64,000 bases of DNA from Micromonospora humi (GTDB lineage Bacteria; Actinomycetota; Actinomycetes; Mycobacteriales; Micromonosporaceae): assembly GCF_900090105.1 (NCBI RefSeq), contig NZ_FMDM01000016.1, positions 62,001-126,000 on the forward strand. Direction: 5' to 3'. Under the pieces are notes generated by a model. It searched no databases, was not told the DNA's origin, and saw only the letters and a list, made by a program, of their open reading frames with translations. Position numbers and translations under genes: made by a program. Position 1 is the first letter of the stretch, and each line of letters starts with the position of its first letter. Below, one piece after another: positions 47,886-56,026 of the stretch.

Positions 47886-48635
47886 GTGCACGCTCATCGA
47901 CGCGCGGCCCGGCGGCTGACCGGCGTACTCGCGCTCACCCTGCCGGCGCTGCTCGCCGCCTGCGTCGCCGACCGCCCGCGGACGGCGCCGGCCGACGGCG
48001 CCGATCCGGTGCCGGTGCAGGTCGACGCCGCCCGCGACGAACTGGCCGGGCTGGCCGCCGCCGCGCAGGACCGACACCTCGTCGCCACCTACGCCTGGGC
48101 GCCGCCCGGCGGGCCGTCCCGCACCGTCACCTGGACCAGCGCGAACGACGACAGCTGGCGGGTCGACGTGCCCGGGTGGGGGCAGGGCGGCACGGTGGAC
48201 GTGTCCCTCGCCGGCACCTCGGACGGGCTGTTCCAGTGCGCCCTGCCGTCCACCGGCCGGACCCGCCCGGCCGGCTGCGTGCGACTCGGCGACGCCGACG
48301 ACGCGGTGCCCCGCCGGTTGGACCCGCGGGTGCAGCACCCGTTCACCGACTGGCTGGAGGTGCTCACCGACCGGCGGGCGCCGCTCGCGGTCTCCCCCGC
48401 CCCGACGCCGCCCGGCGTCACCGGCCGGTGCTACGCGGTCGACTCCACCGCGGCCTCGATGAACGCGCCGCTGGACGTGGGCGTCTACTGCTTCGGCGAG
48501 GACGGCACCCCGCTGGCGGTCCGCGCCACCCTGGGCAGCCTCACCCTGACCGGCAGGCCCGGCCCGGCGCCGGGGACGGTGGAGCTGGCCGGCGCGGTGA
48601 CCGAGGGCGAGCCGGTCGACCGCGAGGCGCCTTAG
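47886..48635 (+). CDS. Predicted lipoprotein, unknown function
   Basis: 249 residues. The signal ends in ALLAAC (lipobox, Cys 26), so the protein should be lipid-anchored on the outer membrane face. The mature part is beta-rich (LVATYAWAPPGGPSRTVTWT, then WRVDVPGWGQGGTVDVSLAG) with later Cys residues in FQCALPS, PAGCVRLG, TGRCYAVDS and GVYCFGED that may form disulfides. No family recognised. The pattern of a lipoprotein measuring about 220 mature residues with such strands is common among uncharacterised actinobacterial lipoproteins. It is divergent from lysC and precedes the nitroreductase gene, with a separate promoter for the latter. Confidence 0.75.
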   Translation: MHAHRRAARRLTGVLALTLPALLAACVADRPRTAPADGADPVPVQVDAARDELAGLAAAAQDRHLVATYAWAPPGGPSRTVTWTSANDDSWRVDVPGWGQGGTVDVSLAGTSDGLFQCALPSTGRTRPAGCVRLGDADDAVPRRLDPRVQHPFTDWLEVLTDRRAPLAVSPAPTPPGVTGRCYAVDSTAASMNAPLDVGVYCFGEDGTPLAVRATLGSLTLTGRPGPAPGTVELAGAVTEGEPVDREAP

Positions 48636-48639
48636 CATT

Positions 48640-48702
48640 TTGTCCGTTACGGGTGTTCTTGGCCACATCGAGCCGACCCGCCTGGTACGGCAAAACGGAC
48701 AA
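48640..48702 (+). promoter_or_regulatory. Inverted 9-mers TTGTCCGTT / AACGGACAA upstream of the nitroreductase
   Basis: TTGTCCGTT (48640-48648) and its exact complement (48694-48702) are 45 bases apart. The second lies 4 bases before GACGCT (48707-48712), a -10 candidate that ends 6 bases before ATG 48719. A regulator binding both arms could loop or block the promoter. Confidence 0.5.
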
Positions 48703-48718
48703 CCGGGACGCTGGGTCC

Positions 48719-49249
48719 ATGACCGACCTGACCCCGCTGCTCGCCTTCCGGTGGAGCCCTCGCGCGTTCGACCCCGACGCGGAGCTGACCGCCGACGAGG
48801 TGGCCGCCCTGCTGGAGGCGGCCCGGTGGGCCCCCTCGGCCGGCAACGCCCAGCCGTGGCGGTTCGCGCTCGGGCACCGGCAGGACGAGACGTGGAAACG
48901 GATCCTGGTCGGCCTCACCGACGCCGACCAGGGTTGGGCCCGACACGCCGCCGCCCTGCTGCTCGCCGCGCACGCCGGTGGCGAGCCGGAACGGACCGCG
49001 TACGACCTGGGCCAGGCGGTCGCCCACCTCACCGTGCAGGCCACCGCGCTCGGCCTGCACGTACGCCAGCTCACCCGCCTCGACCGCGCCCGCCTCACCA
49101 CCGAACTGGACCTGCCCGACGACATCCGGCCGCTGGCGGTGGTCGCGATCGGCCGCCTCGGCGACCCGGCCGCCCTGCCGCTCGACCTGTACGAGCGGGA
49201 GACCGCGCTCCGCCGCCGCCGACCCGTCGGCGCCCTGCTCCTGCGCTGA
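48719..49249 (+). CDS. Nitroreductase-family FMN oxidoreductase
   Basis: 176 residues. FRWSPRAFDPDAELTADEV and LLEAARWAPSAGNAQPWRF are the family's FMN-binding N-terminus (R-S-x-R and P-S-x-x-N-x-Q-P-W). LGLHVRQLTRLD and AVVAIGRLGDP complete the fold. These dimeric enzymes reduce nitro compounds, quinones or flavins with NAD(P)H. ATG 48719 is preceded by GACGCT and by inverted 9-mers that may be regulatory. It is convergent with the ArsR-type gene, the 111-base gap holding a degenerate 28-base tandem duplication (49280-49335). The physiological substrate is unknown. Confidence 0.85.
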   Translation: MTDLTPLLAFRWSPRAFDPDAELTADEVAALLEAARWAPSAGNAQPWRFALGHRQDETWKRILVGLTDADQGWARHAAALLLAAHAGGEPERTAYDLGQAVAHLTVQATALGLHVRQLTRLDRARLTTELDLPDDIRPLAVVAIGRLGDPAALPLDLYERETALRRRRPVGALLLR

Positions 49250-49360
49250 GGCGTCACCGGTCCGCGTGCCCGGACGCGCGACCCCGCCGGACCGCGTCGC
49301 CGCACCCGACCCCGCCGATCCGCGTCGCCGGATGCGGCGCAGCGGGTCGGCGGTGCGGCG

Positions 49361-50353
49361 TCAGGCGCCGCGCGCCGCCCGGAGCAGGGCGGCGCCGACG
49401 TCGGTGTTGCGGTAGAGCACGTGCCGCCCGGCCCGGGACCGCGCGATCAGCCCCGCCGCGTGCAGCGCGGTGAGGTGCTGGGAGACGTTGCCGGCCGACA
49501 TCCCGGTGAGGCGCGCCAGGTCGGTCGTGGTCACGGCCGTTTCGAGCAGGTGCAGCAGCGCGGCCCGACCGGCGCCGACCACCCGGGCCAGCGGATCACC
49601 CGGTGGTGCCGGGGCCCGCTCCCAGAGCCTCCCCACCGCCCGGACCGGGTACGCCCCGGCGGGCAGCGAGTCCTCCAGCAGGTTCCACAGCACCCGCCGG
49701 TCGGTGAACACGCCCGGGTTCAACGCCAGCCCTCGACCGCGCAGGTCGAAGTCGCGCTCGAACGGGTCGTCGCTGACCACCCGGTCGCCGAGCCAGCGCA
49801 GGCTCGGATGGAGCTGCTCGAACAGCCGGCCCGCGCCGCCCTCGGCCAGCTGGGCCGCCCGGTGGGCCACGTCGGCGTCGAGCAGCGCCTGCATGCGGGG
49901 CCAGTCCGGGCCGATCGCCTCGTCGTGCCAGATCCGCACGGCGTCCACGAGCCGCGGTAGCAGTCCGCGCGGATCGGCCAGCAATGCCGACCCGAACGGG
50001 CTCAGCGGCCGGCTCGGGAGCGTCGCCAACAGGTCCTGGACCACCACGTCCGGCGGGGTCGCCGCGATCTGGTCGAGCTGCTCGGCCATCCCCGCGCCCG
50101 GTCGGGCCGCCGGGGTGAGGAAATCCGGCAGCCAGCGGCGCGGGAGGGTCAGCTCCACCAGCGGGCGGACCCGGACGGCCACCTCCGGCCGGCGCAGCGT
50201 CGCACGGGCCCGGTCGATCCACGACAGGTGCACGGCGTAGCGGACCGGATCGGACAGCGCCCACATGCTCATCACCGTCTCGTTGGCCGGCGACACGGCG
50301 AACCGCACGCCCGCCACGTCGGCCAGGGTGAAGCGCAACTCGGACACACGCAC
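49361..50353 (-). CDS. ArsR-type winged-helix regulator with DUF5937-like N-terminal domain
   Basis: 330 residues. The C-terminal ~75 residues are an ArsR winged helix: AGRAALLHLLETAVTTTDLARLTGM, then SAGNVSQHLTALHAAGLI (recognition helix) and RAGRHVLYRNT (wing), read here as adjacent pieces. The large N-terminal part (about 245 residues) resembles the DUF5937-type sensor domain of actinobacterial ArsR regulators. It has no Cys metal sites. It is divergent from an MFS gene, with a palindrome between, so it probably controls that pump and possibly itself. GTG 50353 is one of two near-equal starts (the other is GTG 50347). Confidence 0.82.
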   Translation of the reverse strand: MRVSELRFTLADVAGVRFAVSPANETVMSMWALSDPVRYAVHLSWIDRARATLRRPEVAVRVRPLVELTLPRRWLPDFLTPAARPGAGMAEQLDQIAATPPDVVVQDLLATLPSRPLSPFGSALLADPRGLLPRLVDAVRIWHDEAIGPDWPRMQALLDADVAHRAAQLAEGGAGRLFEQLHPSLRWLGDRVVSDDPFERDFDLRGRGLALNPGVFTDRRVLWNLLEDSLPAGAYPVRAVGRLWERAPAPPGDPLARVVGAGRAALLHLLETAVTTTDLARLTGMSAGNVSQHLTALHAAGLIARSRAGRHVLYRNTDVGAALLRAARGA

Positions 50354-50384
50354 CCCCGAACGCCGGATTCGGCCCAGACTAAAA

Positions 50385-50399
50385 CGCTCGACGGGAGCG
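50385..50399. promoter_or_regulatory. Candidate operator CGCTC-N5-GAGCG
   Basis: A 5-bp inverted repeat in the 72-base gap between the ArsR-type gene and the MFS gene, next to the AT-rich stretch GACTAAAAC. It is the only clear dyad there. TAGTCT on the minus strand (50382-50377) may be the regulator's -10. Confidence 0.4.
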
Positions 50400-50425
50400 C
50401 GGGGGGCACGGTTGGCTCACCGGTC

Positions 50426-51700
50426 ATGGGGGCCAGAGAGAACATCCGCACCGCCGTCCGCCACGTCGTACCGCCGGCCGGGCTGACCCGCGCCCTGGCC
50501 GTGCAGGCCATGGTGTTCGCCGTCGGCCACGGGCTGTTCCAGGCCGGCAGCGCGGTCTTCTTCACCCGCGCGCTGGGGCTGAGCCCGGCCCAGGTGGGGC
50601 TCGGCCTCTCGCTGGCCGCCGGGGCATTGCTGCTCGGCACCGTCCCGCTGGGCGGCCTCACCGACCGGCACGGCCCGCAACGGGTGTGGATCGCCTGCCT
50701 GCTGCTCGACGCGGCGCTGTTCGCGACCTACCCGCTCGTCACCGGCTTCGCCGGCTTCCTCGCCGTGGTGCTCGCGCTGGCCGTCACCGGCGCGGCGACC
50801 GGGGTCGCCCGCCAGGTCTACTCGATCAACGTGTTGCGCCCGGAGGAACGGGTCACCGCGATGGCCTACCAGCGCTCCTCGCTCAACGTCGGCTTCGGGC
50901 TGGGCGCGCTGATCAGCGGCCTGGTGCTGGCCGTCGACACGATCTGGGCGTACCGGGGCATGGTCTTCTTCATCGCGGCGGTATACCTGGTGACCGCCGG
51001 CTTCGTGCGGCGGCTGCCCCGGCTGCCGCAGGTGACCCGGCCGACCGAGCCGATGAGCCGGCTCGCGGTGCTGCGGGACCGCCCGTTCATGGCCGTCTCG
51101 CTGCTGTCCGGGCTGCTCAGCGCGCACCAGACGCTCTACCTCACGGTGATGCCGCTGTGGATCCTCACCCACACCGACGCGCCGAAGACGATCATCGCCG
51201 CGCTGGTGCTGCTCAACACGGTGCTGATCGTGCTGCTCCAGGTCCGGGCCAGCCGGGGCGCGGACACCGCGCCGGGCGCGGCCCGGGCGTCCCGCCGGGG
51301 CGCACTGCTGATCTCCCTGTTCTGCGTGGTCCTGCCGATCTCCGGGCAGACCCGGGGGCTGCTCACCGTCGGGGCGCTGGTGGTCGCCGCGACGCTGCTC
51401 ATCCTGGCGGAGCTGATCGAGTCGGCGGGCACCTGGGGGCTCACCGCCACGCTTCCGCCCGCCGCCCAACGCGGCGCGTACGTGGGCGCGTTCGGGCTCG
51501 GCTCACAACTCCAGTTCCTGATCGCGCCGGCGGGGCTGACCGCGCTCGGGGTGAGCACCGGCGGCTGGGGCTGGTACCCGGCGGCGGGGATCTTCGTGCT
51601 GGTCGGGCTGGCGATCGTGCCGGCGGTGGCCCGGGCCGAGCGGACGCCCCGGCTGGGCGAGGCGCCCGAGGCCACCCGCACGGTGACTCCGGTCCCATAG
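50426..51700 (+). CDS. Major facilitator superfamily transporter
   Basis: 424 residues, about twelve transmembrane segments. PLGGLTDRHGPQRVWIACL is motif A, and GAATGVARQVYSINVLRPEERV is the loop after helix 4-5. A hydrophilic stretch (RASRGADTAPGAARASRRG) divides the halves. Drug or metabolite export is likely. Its divergence from an ArsR-type regulator suggests inducible export. ATG 50426 is near the beginning of homology (GARENIRTAVR); there is no good ribosome-binding site. It is followed by the leuA leader region, with no hairpin between. Confidence 0.87.
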   Translation: MGARENIRTAVRHVVPPAGLTRALAVQAMVFAVGHGLFQAGSAVFFTRALGLSPAQVGLGLSLAAGALLLGTVPLGGLTDRHGPQRVWIACLLLDAALFATYPLVTGFAGFLAVVLALAVTGAATGVARQVYSINVLRPEERVTAMAYQRSSLNVGFGLGALISGLVLAVDTIWAYRGMVFFIAAVYLVTAGFVRRLPRLPQVTRPTEPMSRLAVLRDRPFMAVSLLSGLLSAHQTLYLTVMPLWILTHTDAPKTIIAALVLLNTVLIVLLQVRASRGADTAPGAARASRRGALLISLFCVVLPISGQTRGLLTVGALVVAATLLILAELIESAGTWGLTATLPPAAQRGAYVGAFGLGSQLQFLIAPAGLTALGVSTGGWGWYPAAGIFVLVGLAIVPAVARAERTPRLGEAPEATRTVTPVP

Positions 51701-51735
51701 TCCGGACCGGCCTTCCCACCACCCGTCCCACCACG

Positions 51736-51741
51736 TAGGGT
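51736..51741 (+). promoter_or_regulatory. -10 element TAGGGT of the leuA leader transcript
   Basis: TAGGGT ends 9 bases before the leader-peptide ATG at 51751, giving a leader transcript of about 190 bases before leuA. Confidence 0.5.
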
Positions 51742-51750
51742 GACTCTGTC

Positions 51751-51795
51751 ATGTGGCAGGCGTCTCTTCTCCTTGGCTGCCGCGACGAGGCCTGA
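51751..51795 (+). CDS. leuA leader peptide (14 residues)
   Basis: The mini-gene encodes MWQASLLLGCRDEA, with three consecutive Leu codons (CTT CTC CTT), two of them rare in such GC-rich DNA. A Leu-rich short peptide (commonly with LLLGCR) upstream of leuA is a known feature of actinobacteria, where it is thought to sense leucyl-tRNA by ribosome stalling. It begins a few bases after the expected transcription start. A hairpin arm overlaps its last codons. It was found by reading the sequence upstream of leuA, not by length. Confidence 0.75.
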   Translation: MWQASLLLGCRDEA

Positions 51796-51816
51796 CCGGC
51801 CGGCACCTCGTCGCGG
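51780..51816 (+). promoter_or_regulatory. Hairpin in the leuA leader (attenuator candidate)
   Basis: CCGCGACGAGG (51780-51790), overlapping the Cys-Arg-Asp-Glu codons of the leader peptide, pairs perfectly with 51806-51816 across 15 bases. A ribosome paused at the Leu codons just upstream would alter this stem. The remaining 51817-51937 contains no second obvious stem, and leuA's own GGGAG site lies near its end. Confidence 0.6.
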
Positions 51817-51937
51817 AGTTGAACCGCGCCGTCCAGCACATCCGAACTTCCCCTCGGCACCGCCGCGCACCGTCGCCCGGCACCTCGCCGACACCTTCCG
51901 ATCTGCTGACGCCACATGTTCCAGGGAGCACTCCGAG

Positions 51938-53680
51938 ATGGCTCAACCCGTCACCGAGACCGATCCGTTCGCCCGGCAGCGCCCGAGCCGGATGCCGGTC
52001 CACCGCTACCTCCCGTACGACAGGCAGTTCCGCGTCGAACTGCCGGACCGCGCCTGGCCGACCCGCCGCGTCGAGGCCGCGCCCCGCTGGTGCGCCGTCG
52101 ACCTCCGCGACGGCAACCAGGCGCTGATCGACCCGATGTCGCCCGAGCGCAAGCGCCGGATGTTCCAGCTGCTGGTGCAGATGGGCTACAAGGAGATCGA
52201 GGTCGGCTTCCCGTCGGCCAGCCAGACCGACTTCGACTTCGTCCGCCAGCTGATCGAGCAGGACCTGATCCCGGAGGACGTCACCATCCAGGTGCTGACC
52301 CAGTGCCGGGAGCACCTGATCGAGCGGACGTTCGAGTCGCTGCGCGGCGCCCGCCGGGCCATCGTGCACTTCTACAACTCGACCTCCACGCTCCAGCGCC
52401 GGGTGGTCTTCGGCCTCGACCGGGACGGCATCACCGACATCGCCACCCAGGGTGCCCGGCTCTGCACCAAGTACGCGGAGATCCACACCCCGGACACCGA
52501 CATCCACTACGAGTACTCGCCGGAGTCCTACACGGGCACCGAGCTGGACTACGCGCTGGAGGTCTGCGCGGCGGTGATCGAGGTGATCGACCCGACGCCG
52601 GACCGCAAGCTGATCGTCAACCTGCCGGCCACGGTCGAGATGGCGACGCCGAACGTCTACGCCGACTCGATCGAGTGGATGCACCGGCACCTGCCCCGGC
52701 GGGACAGCCTGGCGCTGAGCCTGCACCCGCACAACGACCGGGGCACCGGCGTGGCCGCCGCCGAGCTGGGGCTGCTGGCCGGCGCCGACCGGATCGAGGG
52801 CTGCCTGTTCGGCAACGGCGAGCGCACCGGCAACGTCGACCTGGTCACGCTGGGCCTGAACCTGTTCTCCCAGGGCATCGACCCGATGATCGACTTCTCG
52901 AACATCGACGAGGTCCGGCGCGCCGTCGAATACTGCAACCAACTGCCGGTGCACGAGCGCCACCCGTACGCGGGCGACCTCGTCTACACCGCGTTCTCCG
53001 GCTCCCACCAGGACGCCATCAACAAGGGCTTCGCCGCGCTGCACGCCGACGCGGCAGCGGCGGGGGTGCCGGTCGACGACGTCACCTGGGCGGTGCCCTA
53101 CCTGCCGGTCGACCCGAAGGACCTGGGTCGCACCTACGAGGCGGTCATCCGGGTCAACTCGCAGTCCGGCAAGGGCGGCGTCGCGTACATCATGAAGTCC
53201 GAGCACCAGCTCGACCTGCCGCGCCGCCTCCAGATCGAGTTCTCCGGCGTGGTGCAGGCCGTCACCGACCACGACGGCGGCGAGGTCGAGCCGGGCACCA
53301 TGTGGGAGATCTTCGCCCGCAACTACCTGGTCGACCACCAGGTCGACCCGGCGGTCACGCTGGCCGGCTACACCATCGGCACCGTCGACGGCAAGGTCGA
53401 GATCGACGCCCGGGTCGGCTTCGACGGCGCGACGCGGGCGCTCACCGCGGTCGGCAACGGCCCGATCGACGCGTACGTCAACGCGTTGCAGTCGCTGGGC
53501 GTCGCGGTCCGGGTGCTCGACTACCACGAGCACGCGCTCTCCTCCGGCGGTGACGCGCAGGCGGCCGCGTACGTGGAGTGCGAGGTGGACGGCCGGACGG
53601 TGTGGGGCGTCGGGGTGGACGCCAACATCGTCACCGCCTCGATCAAGGCGGTCACCAGCGCCGTCAACCGTACCCGCTGA
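51938..53680 (+). CDS. leuA: 2-isopropylmalate synthase
   Basis: 580 residues, the long actinobacterial (LeuA type 2) form. CAVDLRDGNQALIDPMS is the HMGL-like catalytic start, LHPHNDRGTGVAAAELGLLAG the metal-binding HxH region, and GNGERTGNVDLVTL follows. The C-terminal ~150 residues form the allosteric leucine-binding LeuA dimer domain. It condenses acetyl-CoA with 2-oxoisovalerate as the first committed step to leucine. The opening MAQPVTETDPFARQRPSRMP is typical of this order as I remember it. ATG 51938 follows GGGAG. Expression is probably set by the leader peptide upstream plus feedback by leucine. Confidence 0.96.
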   Translation: MAQPVTETDPFARQRPSRMPVHRYLPYDRQFRVELPDRAWPTRRVEAAPRWCAVDLRDGNQALIDPMSPERKRRMFQLLVQMGYKEIEVGFPSASQTDFDFVRQLIEQDLIPEDVTIQVLTQCREHLIERTFESLRGARRAIVHFYNSTSTLQRRVVFGLDRDGITDIATQGARLCTKYAEIHTPDTDIHYEYSPESYTGTELDYALEVCAAVIEVIDPTPDRKLIVNLPATVEMATPNVYADSIEWMHRHLPRRDSLALSLHPHNDRGTGVAAAELGLLAGADRIEGCLFGNGERTGNVDLVTLGLNLFSQGIDPMIDFSNIDEVRRAVEYCNQLPVHERHPYAGDLVYTAFSGSHQDAINKGFAALHADAAAAGVPVDDVTWAVPYLPVDPKDLGRTYEAVIRVNSQSGKGGVAYIMKSEHQLDLPRRLQIEFSGVVQAVTDHDGGEVEPGTMWEIFARNYLVDHQVDPAVTLAGYTIGTVDGKVEIDARVGFDGATRALTAVGNGPIDAYVNALQSLGVAVRVLDYHEHALSSGGDAQAAAYVECEVDGRTVWGVGVDANIVTASIKAVTSAVNRTR

Positions 53681-53683
53681 CGT

Positions 53684-53741
53684 GAAAGGCGGGGGCCCCT
53701 CTTAACGCCTGAGGTATAGGAGGGGGCCCCGCTTAACACCG
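53684..53741 (+). repeat. GC-rich palindromic repeat, copy A
   Basis: 58 bases starting GAAAGGCGGGGGCCCCTC and ending GGGGGCCCCGCTTAACACCG. It is inverted relative to copy B, 37 bases away, and the pair can fold as one long stem between the convergent leuA and DHA2 exporter genes. A matching copy lies inside the biotin carboxylase gene. Confidence 0.9.
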
Positions 53742-53778
53742 CACGCCCGCCCGCTGCCCACGCCGCCCGCGTCGCGTG

Positions 53779-53834
53779 GTGTTAACAGGGGGCCCCTCCT
53801 CTACCTCAGGCGTTAAGAGGGGGCCCCGCCTTTC
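53779..53834 (-). repeat. GC-rich palindromic repeat, copy B
   Basis: The reverse complement of this copy follows copy A closely, including TTAACGCCTGAGGTA. It supplies the last codons and the TAA stop (53813-53815) of the DHA2 exporter gene on the minus strand. Confidence 0.9.
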
Positions 53835-55264
53835 GCCGGCGGGCGGTGGATGAGCACGGCGGCGAGCAGGGCACCGGCGAGCAGCAGCCCGGCGCACCAC
53901 GCCAACGCGCCCCGGTAGGCGTCGGCCAACGCGCCCTTCTGCTCGTACCCGGTGCCGGAGAGCCCGACCAGCAGCGGCAGCGCGGCCACCGCGAGCAGGC
54001 CGCCGGCCCGGGAGGCGGCGTTGTTGAAGCCGCTCGCCACCCCGGCGAAGCGGTCCGACACGGCGCCGAGCACCGAGGTGGTCAGCGGCGCGACCACCAG
54101 TGTGAGCCCGGCGCCGAACAGCACCACGCCGGGCAGTACGTCCACCCAGTACGACGCGCCCGGCCCGACCCGGCGCAGCAGCAGCAGACCGGCCGCGGCG
54201 ATCACCGGGCCCACGGTGAGCGGCAGCCGGGGGCCGATCCGGGCGGAGAGCGCGCCGGCCCGAGGCGAGCCGACCAGCAGCAGCAGCGTCATCGGCACCG
54301 TGGCCAGGCCGGTGAGCAGCGCCGACCAGCCGACCACGTTCTGCAGGTAGACGGCGAGGAAGAAGGTGAACCCGCCGAGCGCCGCGTACACCACCACGGT
54401 GAAGACGTTGAGCACCGAGAAGAGCCGGCTGGAGAACAGGCCGGTGGGGAGCATCGCGTGGTCGCCGCGCCGCCGCTCGACCAGCACGAAGACCACCACG
54501 GCGGCCAGCCCGACCACCGCCGCGGCGAGCACCGCCGGGGCGGCGCCGTGCGCCGGGGCGTCGATCAGCGCGTACGTGACGCCGCCGAGCGCCAGCGCGC
54601 CGAGCAACGCGCCGGCCACGTCGAACCCGTGGTGCTTCCCACCGGTACGCGAGATCGACTCGTCCCGGCTCTCCGGCACCCAGCGCATCGCGGCGAGCAC
54701 CACGCCCAGGGCCAGCGGCAGGTTGACGAAGAAGATCCACCGCCAGGAGAGCGCGTCGATGAGCCAGCCGCCGACCAGCGGCCCGAGCGCGGTGGACACG
54801 CCGGAGAGGCCGGACCAGGTGCCGATCGCCCGGCCCCGGTCGTCCGGGTGGAAGCTGGCCTGGAGCACGGAGAGCGAGCCGGGGGTGAGCAGCGCCCCGC
54901 CCGCGCCCTGGAGGAACCGGGCGGCGATGAGCCAGCCGGTGCCCTGGGCCAGCCCGCAGAGCACCGACGCCGCCGCGAACCAGAGCACCCCGAGCAGGAA
55001 GATCCGCCGCCGGCCGAACCGGTCGCCCAGCGCGCCGCCGAGCAGCACGAACGCGGCGAGCATCAGCAGGTAGCCGTTCACGGTCCATTGCAGACCGGCC
55101 ACCGTGGCGTCCAGTTCGGCGCCGAGGCGGGGCAACGCGACGTTGACCACGGTGCTGTCCAGGAACACCATGCCGGAGGCGAGGACCGCCGCGAGCAGCG
55201 TGCCGCGCCCGGCGGCGGTTCCGGTACGTAGCTGGGGCGCGGAAGCGGGTGAGGTCACGTCCAT
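53813..55264 (-). CDS. DHA2-family drug:H+ antiporter (EmrB/QacA type)
   Basis: 483 residues with about fourteen transmembrane segments. LASGMVFLDSTVVNVALPRL is the helix-1 motif of the DHA2 group, LGGALGDRFGRRRIFLLG is motif A, and RFLQGAGGALLTPGSLSVL is the second family motif. Export of drugs or secondary metabolites is likely. ATG 55264 follows GAGGG; a longer start at 55348 lacks support. The C-terminus KGGAPS and the TAA come from the palindromic repeat B, so the original stop was probably replaced by the insertion. It is convergent with leuA. Confidence 0.88.
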   Translation of the reverse strand: MDVTSPASAPQLRTGTAAGRGTLLAAVLASGMVFLDSTVVNVALPRLGAELDATVAGLQWTVNGYLLMLAAFVLLGGALGDRFGRRRIFLLGVLWFAAASVLCGLAQGTGWLIAARFLQGAGGALLTPGSLSVLQASFHPDDRGRAIGTWSGLSGVSTALGPLVGGWLIDALSWRWIFFVNLPLALGVVLAAMRWVPESRDESISRTGGKHHGFDVAGALLGALALGGVTYALIDAPAHGAAPAVLAAAVVGLAAVVVFVLVERRRGDHAMLPTGLFSSRLFSVLNVFTVVVYAALGGFTFFLAVYLQNVVGWSALLTGLATVPMTLLLLVGSPRAGALSARIGPRLPLTVGPVIAAAGLLLLRRVGPGASYWVDVLPGVVLFGAGLTLVVAPLTTSVLGAVSDRFAGVASGFNNAASRAGGLLAVAALPLLVGLSGTGYEQKGALADAYRGALAWCAGLLLAGALLAAVLIHRPPAKGGAPS

Positions 55265-55345
55265 CCACTCTGCCCTCGATCCACGGCCGACGCCACGAAT
55301 CAGAGAAACCGCCGCCGGGTACTGTGCGGACTCGCCCGGAGCCCG

Positions 55346-55351
55346 CAAGCT
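55346..55351 (+). promoter_or_regulatory. -10 element CAAGCT for a leaderless nuclease gene
   Basis: CAAGCT ends 6 bases before GTG 55358. GGAGAG fills the gap and touches the GTG, too close to act as a ribosome-binding site. Confidence 0.45.
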
Positions 55352-55357
55352 GGAGAG

Positions 55358-56026
55358 GTGTCGTCTGTGCGTACGAGTTCAGGAGTCCGAGCCGGGCTGA
55401 CCGCCGCGCTCACCGCGGTGCTCGCCCTCGGCGCGGCCGGCTGTGACCCCGCGGTCACCGAGCCGGACGCGCCGCCGAGCGCTTCGGGGAACGTGAATCA
55501 GCAGCTCGGCCAGCTCACCGTGGCCGCTGCCGGGTCGATGAAGGGTTACAGCCGCACCCGGTTCCCGCACTGGCGGGACACCGGGAAGAACTGCGACGTG
55601 CGGGACAGCGTCCTCCAGAAGGACGGTGAGGGGATCAAGCTCTCCGGCTGCAACGTGGTCGGTGGGCGGTGGGAGAGCGTGTACGACGGGGTGGAGCTGA
55701 CCGACCCGTCGGACGTGGACATCGACCACACCGTGCCGCTGGCGAACGCCTGGCGTTCCGGCGCGGACGAGTGGGACGACTCGAAGCGCGGCGACTTCGC
55801 CAACGACCTGACCCGACCGCAGCTCATCGCGGTTTCCGCGCGCTCCAACCGGGCAAAGGGTGACCAGGATCCGTCGCAGTGGAAGCCGGCGAACCGGTCG
55901 TACTGGTGCCAGTACGCCGCCGACTGGGTGACGGTCAAGCACTACTGGCGGCTGACGGTGACCACTGCCGAGAAGGCCGCCCTCACCGACATGCTGGAGG
56001 GCTGCACATGGGCGAGCAAGCCGTGA
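55358..56026 (+). CDS. Secreted HNH-type nuclease lipoprotein (DUF1524/GmrSD C-terminal-like)
   Basis: 222 residues. A signal peptide with lipobox LGAAGC (Cys 29) sends it to the outer face of the membrane. The catalytic domain has VDIDHTVPLANAWRSGA (the DHxxPL core of the His-Me/HNH fold) and LIAVSARSNRAKGDQDPSQW (the N-x-x-K-x-x-x-x-P-x-x-W core). Two Cys pairs may form disulfides. Family members are extracellular nucleases found in many actinomycetes. GTG 55358 is set by the CAAGCT box. Its last 19 bases overlap the following gene, so the two are co-translated. Confidence 0.87.
   Translation: MSSVRTSSGVRAGLTAALTAVLALGAAGCDPAVTEPDAPPSASGNVNQQLGQLTVAAAGSMKGYSRTRFPHWRDTGKNCDVRDSVLQKDGEGIKLSGCNVVGGRWESVYDGVELTDPSDVDIDHTVPLANAWRSGADEWDDSKRGDFANDLTRPQLIAVSARSNRAKGDQDPSQWKPANRSYWCQYAADWVTVKHYWRLTVTTAEKAALTDMLEGCTWASKP

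Noticed and set aside
49280..49335. 28-base tandem duplication between nitroreductase and ArsR genes
   Set aside because: The two units share GACCCCGCCG and CCGCGTCGCCG but differ elsewhere. It is too short and degenerate to treat as more than local slippage.
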